Part shown: piece after piece, positions 6,099 through 10,618 of the stretch
How the letters are laid out: each line of letters starts with the position of its first letter
How positions within the stretch are numbered: the first letter of the stretch is position 1
Assembly: GCA_031127185.1 (NCBI GenBank)
Contig: JARIET010000073.1
Location: 1 to 10,618 of the forward strand
From: Gemmatimonadota bacterium
Lineage (GTDB): Bacteria; Gemmatimonadota; Gemmatimonadetes; Gemmatimonadales; Gemmatimonadaceae
Reading direction: 5' to 3'
DNA: 10,618 bases
Notes under the pieces: model-generated
The model's input: the letters and a program-made list of their open reading frames with translations, nothing else
Database searches by the model: none
Told to the model about the DNA's origin: nothing
Position numbers and translations under genes: made by a program

Positions 6099-7728
6099 TG
6101 GCGATCATCCACTGCTGCGGAATCGCCGCCAGTTGCTGCACCAGATAGTAGATGCTGAGTCCCGACGCCGTGCTGAGCAGGAACATCATGAACATGCCCG
6201 GCATCAGATACAGCATCATCGTGGCCTGCGGATTCTTCGGCATGTTGCGCATGCCGATCCAGGACAGCACGAACATTGATGCGCCCGTCACGACCGGAAG
6301 AATGAAGTAGGGATCCTTGAGCGAAATATCCGCGAGCCAGAGAAACGGCACACCGCGAAACTCGATCGTGTTCTGAAAAACAAAGAACAGCGCAAAAAAG
6401 ACGGGCATCGGAATCAGCGCGGGCAAGCAGCCGGACAGTGCCGAAAACGGGCTCATTCCGTGTTCTTGGTAGACGCGGAGAATCTCTTGCTGCTGCTTCT
6501 GTCGGTCAGCCTTGTACTTCTCCTGCACGGCCATCAACTCTGGCTGAATGCGTTGGAGCCGAATGCTCGAGCGCATGGCGCTCTGGTTTAGCGGCCAGAG
6601 TACGATCCGGATCGCAAGTCCGAAAATCACCAGAATCCAGCCGTAATCCAGTTGGAGGAACCGCTTGAGCCACAGCATCATCCGCATCACGATGGTGGCG
6701 AATGGCTGTACCACTGGCTGCATGAACCCCCCGTAGGGGTTCGCCGTCTCGAATTCGCGCCCCAGCGCGCGCATTTGCTCCCAGGACTGCGGACCAGCGA
6801 ACAGCTGGAATCGGGTTTCGCCGCCGGTAATCGGAATGACCACGACACCGCTCGCTTGCGTCGCGAGCTTGCTCACGCGCGCACCACCCGTCACCTGCAG
6901 TTCGGCAAAGGGGGTTGAATCACTTGGTGACAGGAGCCCGACGACGAAGTACTTGCTTTTCGCCACGGCCCAGGAAAGTGGCCCTGCCACAATCTCACGT
7001 TCGGCGGGGTCCACGCTCGAGAAGGTCACACCCTCAGCGCCCCTCGCAACCGGTTTCGCCGCGTACGAGAGATGACGGATGTCGTCGAGGGTGTCGGCCT
7101 CCTGCGATGCGAAACCCCCGGGGAGCGACACCAGGAGGTACGCTCGACCTTGTGCCTGCGGAACCTGCACGCGAACGTCGGAGAGGTAGGGTGTGCCTGT
7201 GACCGAATACTCGATGGTCGCCGGCATCGCAGGGTTGGTGCTTGTGAACGTGACCACGGGTGCGTCCGGCGACCCCCCGTTCGATGCGGTAAAGTCCATC
7301 CGGTCCAGCGCGATCGTGTCGGCGCCGGCGACAACACGAAACCCGAGCAATGGGCCGGTCGGGTTGTGCAGCTTGACGTCGCCGCTATCGCCCGTGAACG
7401 CGCGATGGTCCGAGAGTACCACGGCGGTCGGCGCTGCGCCTACGGTGCTGAGAGAATACGCCGAACTTCCGGCGCGCACGGAAATAGTCTCTGCTGGTGC
7501 GCTTAGGGGGCTGACGCCAACTGCCGCTGACCGCGCCGGCGCTATCACACGTGGCCCGGACGCGGGTGCCGAGACCGGAGCGGGAGCCGCGGCGTCTGGG
7601 GGCGCCGCGGTGCTGGGCGCCGGAACCGCGCTGACGACAGGCGCCGGTGGCGGCGACTGAAAAATCATCGGCGTCACCACCAAGACGACGCCCGTCAGAA
7701 ATAATGCGAGAAAAAACCGCTTGTCCAT
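6067..7728 (-). CDS. yidC: Membrane protein insertase YidC
   Basis: YidC inserts and folds inner-membrane proteins, alone or with SecYEG. The 553-residue length and layout are those of Gram-negative YidC. An N-terminal membrane anchor (RFFLALFLTGVVLVVTPMIF, 4-23) is followed by a Pro/Ala-rich linker (about 26-79), a periplasmic beta domain (about 80-325) and a C-terminal five-segment insertase core (about 340-545). The core helix ILVIFGLAIRIVLWPLNQ (365-382) holds Arg374, the conserved charge of the hydrophilic groove. The cytoplasmic hairpin MRSSIRLQRIQPELMAVQEK (385-404) follows, then SPFSALSGCLPALIPMPVFF (426-445). The large periplasmic domain points to a cell with an outer membrane. The start is ATG at 7728, 16 bases after the yidD stop; the ribosome site is weak. 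Confidence 0.97.
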   Translation of the reverse strand: MDKRFFLALFLTGVVLVVTPMIFQSPPPAPVVSAVPAPSTAAPPDAAAPAPVSAPASGPRVIAPARSAAVGVSPLSAPAETISVRAGSSAYSLSTVGAAPTAVVLSDHRAFTGDSGDVKLHNPTGPLLGFRVVAGADTIALDRMDFTASNGGSPDAPVVTFTSTNPAMPATIEYSVTGTPYLSDVRVQVPQAQGRAYLLVSLPGGFASQEADTLDDIRHLSYAAKPVARGAEGVTFSSVDPAEREIVAGPLSWAVAKSKYFVVGLLSPSDSTPFAELQVTGGARVSKLATQASGVVVIPITGGETRFQLFAGPQSWEQMRALGREFETANPYGGFMQPVVQPFATIVMRMMLWLKRFLQLDYGWILVIFGLAIRIVLWPLNQSAMRSSIRLQRIQPELMAVQEKYKADRQKQQQEILRVYQEHGMSPFSALSGCLPALIPMPVFFALFFVFQNTIEFRGVPFLWLADISLKDPYFILPVVTGASMFVLSWIGMRNMPKNPQATMMLYLMPGMFMMFLLSTASGLSIYYLVQQLAAIPQQWMIANERRKAVVAK

Positions 7729-7744
7729 GGACCCGTGCCTTGAT

Positions 7745-7954
7745 TCACGGAACCGGATCGAACCCGCCCGGCCTGAAAGGGTGACAGCGAGCTATGCGAC
7801 GCACTGCGAGCCAACCGCCACGGAGTGCTCCGTGTCGCTCGAGCGCCTCAATGGCATACGTGGAACAGGACGGAAAGTAGCGGCACGACGGTGGTAGGAG
7901 TGGGCCGATCGCCACCTGGTATGCACGAACGCCCAGAATGAGCAAGCGACGCAT
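7745..7954 (-). CDS. yidD: Membrane protein insertion efficiency factor YidD
   Basis: YidD is a small, membrane-associated protein that helps YidC-dependent insertion. The 69 residues contain the full family signature: an amphipathic N-terminal helix ([20 protein letters not shown]), then [15 protein letters not shown] (24-38) with paired cysteines 24 and 30, and [17 protein letters not shown] (53-69), which ends exactly as the family does. The ATG at 7954 has a ribosome site GAGGG (7961-7965) with 6 bases of spacing that overlaps the rnpA stop, so translation of the two genes is probably coupled. It sits between rnpA and yidC as in most bacteria. Confidence 0.97.
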   Translation of the reverse strand: MRRLLILGVRAYQVAIGPLLPPSCRYFPSCSTYAIEALERHGALRGGWLAVRRIARCHPFRPGGFDPVP

Positions 7955-7963
7955 CGGTCGCCC

Positions 7964-8287
7964 TCAGGCGGGCTTGCCCGCGATGGGCCAGAGGGAACGG
8001 ATTTCGTCGCACAGCCGAGCAAAGCTCGCGCGATACACTGCGGGGAGCGCGTACACGAGAATCTCTGTTCCGGGCCTTGTCAGCGGCCACACATCCCGGA
8101 TGATTTCGCGAATCCGGCGCTTCACCGTATTGCGCGCCACGGCCGTGTGTGCGTGTTTCGGAACCACGATTCCCACGCGACCCGTGGTGATCGCGACGTC
8201 CAGCACCCTGAGCTCTATCAATCGACCGCGAACCCGGGTGCCCCGGGCGCGCACGCGCGCGATGTCGCCACCTCGCGTCAACCGCAA
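7964..8287 (-). CDS. rnpA: Ribonuclease P protein component
   Basis: RnpA is the protein subunit of RNase P; it binds the catalytic RNA and the 5' leader of pre-tRNAs. The 107-residue product has the family opening RLTRGGDIARVRARGTRV (2-19), the central strand GRVGIVVPKHAHTAVARNT, and the RNR helix ARNTVKRRIREIIR (51-64: R52, N53, K56, R57, R58, R60). The start is taken as TTG at 8287, which gives a family-like N terminus. No ATG or GTG is available in frame, although the frame stays open upstream to about 8344, inside rpmH. No Shine-Dalgarno site precedes the TTG, and the gap to rpmH is only 22 bases, so re-initiation or coupling from rpmH is likely. Confidence 0.95.
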   Translation of the reverse strand: MRLTRGGDIARVRARGTRVRGRLIELRVLDVAITTGRVGIVVPKHAHTAVARNTVKRRIREIIRDVWPLTRPGTEILVYALPAVYRASFARLCDEIRSLWPIAGKPA

Positions 8288-8309
8288 CGCGCGGGTGAGG
8301 CGAGGCCGC

Positions 8310-8474
8310 CTATGCTCCGGCGTACTTTGACGGAAGCTTGACCGTCAGGCTACGACGTCCCTTCTTGCGGCGTCGGCTGAGCACTTCCCGCCCCCACTTC
8401 GTGGCCATGCGCGTTCGGAACCCGTGTTTGCGGATTCGGCGCTTGTTCCGCGGACGGTACGTCGGCTTTCCCAT
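8310..8474 (-). CDS. rpmH: 50S ribosomal protein L34
   Basis: L34 is a small, very basic protein of the large ribosomal subunit. The 54 residues run [20 protein letters not shown], then [21 protein letters not shown] and a short tail ending YAGA. This is the standard L34 pattern (K-x-T-x-x-P-x-x-R-x-R through the RRRKKGR stretch); many L34 proteins are about 44-47 residues, so the C-terminal tail is slightly long. The ATG at 8474 has a clear ribosome site AGGAG (8480-8484) with 5 bases of spacing. It is the first gene of the leftward cluster and is divergent from dnaA. Confidence 0.97.
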   Translation of the reverse strand: MGKPTYRPRNKRRIRKHGFRTRMATKWGREVLSRRRKKGRRSLTVKLPSKYAGA

Positions 8475-8519
8475 CTCAACTCCTGACAGTGCAGAAAATG
8501 GTTCTCTCCAAGCCGGGTA

Positions 8520-8548
8520 AACCTATTCACATCATCGACATATATCAA
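8520..8548 (-). promoter_or_regulatory. Candidate promoter for the rpmH cluster
   Basis: On the minus strand TTGATA (8543-8548) and TAGGTT (8520-8525) are separated by 17 bases. The -35 box matches the sigma-70 consensus at 5 of 6 positions and the -10 box at 3 of 6. RNA would start near 8513, leaving a leader of about 39 bases with the rpmH ribosome site. A degenerate DnaA box, CTATTCACA (8523-8531), overlaps the -10 box, which might link expression to DnaA; that is an inference. Confidence 0.4.
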
Positions 8549-8584
8549 GCAGTCTGGTACTTGCTCGCCTTCGCGAGTGTTGAC

Positions 8585-8593
8585 TTATCCACA
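8585..8593 (+). promoter_or_regulatory. Perfect DnaA box TTATCCACA upstream of dnaA
   Basis: The 9-mer TTATCCACA is the exact high-affinity DnaA-binding consensus. It lies 41 bases before the preferred GTG start of dnaA, or within codons 3-6 if the alternative GTG at 8577 is used. Sites in this place typically mediate dnaA autoregulation and can be part of the origin. Confidence 0.8.
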
Positions 8594-8633
8594 TTTTGCC
8601 GGTACGTTCGCTCCCCGCTTTTCACCGGCACCT

Positions 8634-10022
8634 GTGACCATATCTGCAACTGAAGCTTGGGCGGTTCTGCTGGACAGAGCACGCCTGGAACTGCCCGAGC
8701 ACGTCGTCTCTACCTGGCTCCTGCCGCTCAAGGCTCAGGAGTATGACGGCAAGAGACTCGTTCTCAGCGCTCCCGATCAATGGTCGGTTGAGTGGAACGA
8801 GTCGAAACACACCCAAGGGCTTGAAGCAATGGCGCCTGTGTGCTTTGGGCACCCAGTGTCCATCACTTTTGTGGTTGCGCAAGAGCGCCTAACACGATCG
8901 CAGATGGATCTGTTTTCTCCAACATCTGTCCCTTCTTATACGCCAGTTGAGGGGCACAAAGGCGTCATCACGGGGACACTTAATCCAAGATATACTTTTG
9001 GCGAGTTTGTCGTTGGTCGCTCAAATGACTTCGCCGCTGCAGCAGCAACAGCAGTCGCGGCAGCTCCGGGAAAGGCCTATAACCCGCTCTTCATCCACGG
9101 TCCCACGGGTATTGGCAAAACTCACCTGATGCAGGCCATTGCGCATGAGATCATCGCGCGAAACCCCTCGTGTCGCGTGATGTACGTCAGCACCGAGCAG
9201 TTCACGAACGACGTCATCACCTCAATCGCCAAGCGATCCATGCCGGATTTTCGGCGCCGTTATCGTGAAGCCGATCTCCTGCTCGTCGATGATGTGCACT
9301 TCCTTGGCGGAAAGGAAACCACACAGGAAGAGTTTTTTCACACCTTCAACGCCATCTACGAAGCCGGCCGGCAGGTGGTACTCACGAGTGACCGTCCTCC
9401 AACCGAGATCGCGCGTCTGGAAGCTCGCCTCGTCAGTCGGTTTGAGTGGGGGATGGTGGCAGATATCGCTCCGCCCGACCTGGAACACCGGATCGCAATT
9501 CTTCGGCGTAAGACCCTCGTTGACCACCTGGAGCGAACGCTCCCTCCCGACGTACTCGAGTTCGTTGCGGCGAACGTGCAGGCAAACGTGCGAGAGCTCG
9601 AGGGCTCAATCATCAAGCTTCTGGCCTACGCGTCGCTCCGAAATCGCCCGGTCTCGGTTGAGCTCGCGCGCGACGCCCTGCGCGACAAGGTGCGCGCCAC
9701 CGAGGTTCGCCCCACGCGCTCCTCCAGGCATGATCGGCTCCGCACCATCCAGCAGCGGGTTGCCGTCGAATGGGGTGTTTCAGTTGAAGGACTGCAGGCA
9801 AAGTCGCGGGTTCGGGCCGTGACCGTCCCGCGGCAGGTTGCCATGTATCTCTCGCGAGAACTTCTGGGTTTGCAGCTGGTCGAGATTGGCAGTGCTTTTG
9901 GTGGCCGGGATCACTCCACCGTGATTCACAGCCTCGACCGGGTCACGGCCATGCTCAGTGAAAACTCGGCGTTCCGTGGGCGTGTGGATAAGGTGAGGGA
10001 AAGCCTGCGTGATGAACGTTGA
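8634..10022 (+). CDS. dnaA: Chromosomal replication initiator protein DnaA
   Basis: DnaA is the AAA+ ATPase that binds DnaA boxes, opens the origin and loads the helicase. With the GTG at 8634 it is 462 residues. Domain I is at about 1-80 (ISATEAWAVLLDRARLELPE near the start), followed by a short domain II to about 115. The AAA+ domain III has Walker A GPTGIGKT (156-163), Walker B LLLVDD (215-220), sensor 1 LTSDRPP (250-256), arginine finger RLVSRFEWG (R269) and NVRELEG (318-324). Domain IV ends with the DNA-binding signature GGRDHSTVIHS (423-433). Walker A is GPTGIGKT where many DnaAs have GGVGLGKT; it should still bind nucleotide. An upstream GTG at 8577 would add 19 residues that do not resemble domain I, so I prefer 8634. 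Neither start has a clear ribosome site. A DnaA box lies in its 3' coding end. Confidence 0.97.
   Translation: MTISATEAWAVLLDRARLELPEHVVSTWLLPLKAQEYDGKRLVLSAPDQWSVEWNESKHTQGLEAMAPVCFGHPVSITFVVAQERLTRSQMDLFSPTSVPSYTPVEGHKGVITGTLNPRYTFGEFVVGRSNDFAAAAATAVAAAPGKAYNPLFIHGPTGIGKTHLMQAIAHEIIARNPSCRVMYVSTEQFTNDVITSIAKRSMPDFRRRYREADLLLVDDVHFLGGKETTQEEFFHTFNAIYEAGRQVVLTSDRPPTEIARLEARLVSRFEWGMVADIAPPDLEHRIAILRRKTLVDHLERTLPPDVLEFVAANVQANVRELEGSIIKLLAYASLRNRPVSVELARDALRDKVRATEVRPTRSSRHDRLRTIQQRVAVEWGVSVEGLQAKSRVRAVTVPRQVAMYLSRELLGLQLVEIGSAFGGRDHSTVIHSLDRVTAMLSENSAFRGRVDKVRESLRDER
9983..9991 (-). promoter_or_regulatory. Perfect DnaA box inside the 3' end of dnaA
   Basis: TGTGGATAA on the plus strand is the exact complement of the TTATCCACA consensus. 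It lies about 30 bases before the dnaA stop, on the edge of the dnaA-dnaN gap, and faces opposite to the box at 8585-8593. Its place next to the gap suggests it is part of the origin rather than a chance match in coding sequence. Confidence 0.65.
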
Positions 10023-10033
10023 CCGTGTAGAAA

Positions 10034-10056
10034 GACTGTCGGCTTGAGAAACAGTC
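10034..10056. repeat. Inverted repeat just after dnaA
   Basis: GACTGT (10034-10039) and ACAGTC (10051-10056) are perfect inverted arms around an 11-base loop, beginning 11 bases after the dnaA stop. No T run follows, so it is at best a weak terminator or an RNA 3'-end stabilising stem. Confidence 0.35.
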
Positions 10057-10146
10057 CACCCGGTTCGCCGTTCTTCGTATGTTTTCAACTTCTTTCCAAC
10101 ATCTTTTTATTGCGCGAAGTCGTTGTTATATAGGCCTTTGTGTAGC

Positions 10147-10179
10147 TTTTCCACTTTCCACACGTTACTACTTCTACTG
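10147..10179 (+). promoter_or_regulatory. Degenerate DnaA boxes followed by DnaA-trio-like triplets
   Basis: TTTTCCACT (10147-10155) and CTTTCCACA (10154-10162) are overlapping near-matches to TTATCCACA. Two bases (CG) later come the in-register triplets TTA, CTA, CTT, CTA and CTG (10165-10179). On the complementary strand each reads 3'-xAx-5' with GAT predominant. That is the order and orientation described for the bacterial basal unwinding module, in which DnaA spreads from a box onto one strand of the triplets. The match is by eye, and the short spacer and imperfect boxes leave room for doubt. Confidence 0.5.
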
Positions 10180-10215
10180 CCATTTTCAGTCTTGACTAAA
10201 AGACAACCGCAGTCA

Positions 10216-10236
10216 GGGTGTTGAATCCCAACACCC
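10216..10236 (+). promoter_or_regulatory. Strong hairpin in the dnaN leader
   Basis: GGGTGTTG (10216-10223) and CAACACCC (10229-10236) form a perfect 8-bp stem with a 5-base AATCC loop. It ends 22 bases before the dnaN ATG, just upstream of the weak GAGAG ribosome site. The following bases are CCTCCTTTCC, with no long T run, so a classic terminator is less likely than a leader stem that protects the dnaN message or adjusts its expression. Confidence 0.5.
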
Positions 10237-10258
10237 CCTCCTTTCCGAGAGTCTGCTG

Positions 10259-10618
10259 ATGCGCTTCACAATCTCGCGTGAAAAGCTCCAGGAAGGTCTC
10301 ACGGCAGTGACTCCAGCTGTTCCGTCGAAGACCACCCTTCCCGTACTCGGGAACATCCTGGTCCAGACCAGCGACAAGGGACTTCGGCTGAGCGGTACTG
10401 ATTTGGACATTGCTGTCAGCACCGAGATCACCGCCGATGTCGAAGCCGCGGGAGGCATCACGATTCCCGCGAGAAAACTGTCAGAGATTGCACGCGAACT
10501 TCCGCCTGCACCAGTCAAAATTTCATCCTCCGGTGATCAGCGAATCACGATCGAGTGCGGGCGGTCAAAGTTCAAGCTGCTTGGGTTACCCAAGAGCGAG
10601 TTTCCCGCGTTTCCGGCG
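10259..10618 (+). CDS. dnaN: DNA polymerase III subunit beta (sliding clamp), N-terminal part
   Basis: DnaN is the ring-shaped clamp that tethers DNA polymerase III and many repair enzymes to DNA. The first 120 codons are present, open to the right edge. The opening MRFTISREKLQEGLTAVTPA (1-20) is followed by the typical strand pattern TLPVLGNILV, GLRLSGTDLDIAVSTEI, GGITIPARKLSEIARELP and FKLLGLPKSEFPAFP. These correspond to the first of three clamp domains and the start of its boundary. The ATG at 10259 has only a weak ribosome site (GAGAG, 7 bases away). It follows dnaA on the same strand across the candidate origin. Confidence 0.97.
   Translation, partial: MRFTISREKLQEGLTAVTPAVPSKTTLPVLGNILVQTSDKGLRLSGTDLDIAVSTEITADVEAAGGITIPARKLSEIARELPPAPVKISSSGDQRITIECGRSKFKLLGLPKSEFPAFPA

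Larger units (their letters stand above)
8475..8633. other. rpmH-dnaA divergent intergenic region with DnaA box
   Basis: This 159-base region lies between rpmH and the preferred dnaA start. It holds the rpmH promoter candidate, a degenerate DnaA box (8523-8531), a 5-bp stem with a 4-base loop (CTCGC 8564-8568, GCGAG 8573-8577) and a perfect DnaA box (8585-8593). A dnaA promoter must lie here, but no good plus-strand -35/-10 pair stands out. It could be one half of a bipartite origin, or only the autoregulatory region of dnaA. Confidence 0.55.
10023..10258. other. Candidate origin of replication in the dnaA-dnaN gap
   Basis: This 236-base gap has no gene. Its middle (about 10078-10200) is markedly AT-rich for this chromosome, with TTTTTATT and GTTATATAG stretches. 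It contains degenerate DnaA boxes at 10147-10162, an in-register triplet series at 10165-10179, a 6-bp inverted repeat (10034-10056) and a strong hairpin close to dnaN (10216-10236). A perfect DnaA box lies just outside at 9983-9991. The dnaA-dnaN position is the unwinding site in several well-studied bacteria, which supports calling it the origin, but function is not shown by sequence alone. Confidence 0.65.

Noticed and set aside
8564..8577. Small hairpin before the upstream dnaA GTG as a terminator or riboswitch
   Set aside because: The stem is only 5 bp with no T run and no wider structure; it may be chance in GC-rich sequence.
10213..10518. Minus-strand frame of 101 codons at the right end
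   Set aside because: It is the antisense of dnaN, which is evident on the plus strand although cut by the window edge.
1..10618. CRISPR array, tRNA, rRNA or intact mobile element
   Set aside because: No regularly spaced repeats beyond the single tandem pair, no recognisable tRNA or rRNA segments, and no transposase or integrase reading frame were found.

Overview
The window is a chromosomal replication-origin neighbourhood from a GC-rich bacterium. The gene order rpmH-rnpA-yidD-yidC-mnmE, read leftward and divergent from dnaA-dnaN, is the classic origin block. The overall protein style (dnaN and dnaA most closely), the GTG/TTG starts and the scarcity of strong Shine-Dalgarno sites make me suspect Gemmatimonadota. 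That placement is an inference from memory of the families, not a search result.

Layout from left to right. Positions 1-520 (minus) hold an ECF-type sigma factor cut by the left edge. Positions 521-716 are intergenic and hold two regulatory-looking repeats. Positions 717-2885 (minus) form a probable operon: a 58-residue DUF4177-like protein, a beta-CASP metallo-beta-lactamase-fold RNA nuclease, and an ADP-ribose-pyrophosphatase-type Nudix hydrolase whose GTG start overlaps the nuclease stop. upp (uracil phosphoribosyltransferase) is divergent from this operon, with only 27 bp between the two start codons. A DUF2268-like HEXXH metallopeptidase follows on the plus strand and converges on mnmE with a 3-base gap. 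Positions 4677-8474 (minus) carry rpmH, rnpA, yidD, yidC and mnmE, tightly packed: ribosomal protein L34, the RNase P protein, two membrane-protein insertion factors and a tRNA-modifying GTPase. dnaA lies at 8634-10022 (plus), followed by a 236-bp non-coding stretch and the first 120 codons of dnaN.

The most interesting non-coding signal is around dnaA. One perfect DnaA box (TTATCCACA) lies just upstream of the preferred dnaA start, and a second perfect box in the opposite orientation lies in the 3' end of dnaA. The dnaA-dnaN gap carries degenerate boxes followed at once by an in-register CTA/CTT/CTA/CTG series that resembles the DnaA-box plus DnaA-trio unwinding module. Together this looks like a bipartite origin with boxes on both sides of dnaA. 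Apart from that the genes are mainly housekeeping. I see no mobile element with a transposase, no CRISPR array, no tRNA or rRNA, and no convincing undescribed multi-gene system.
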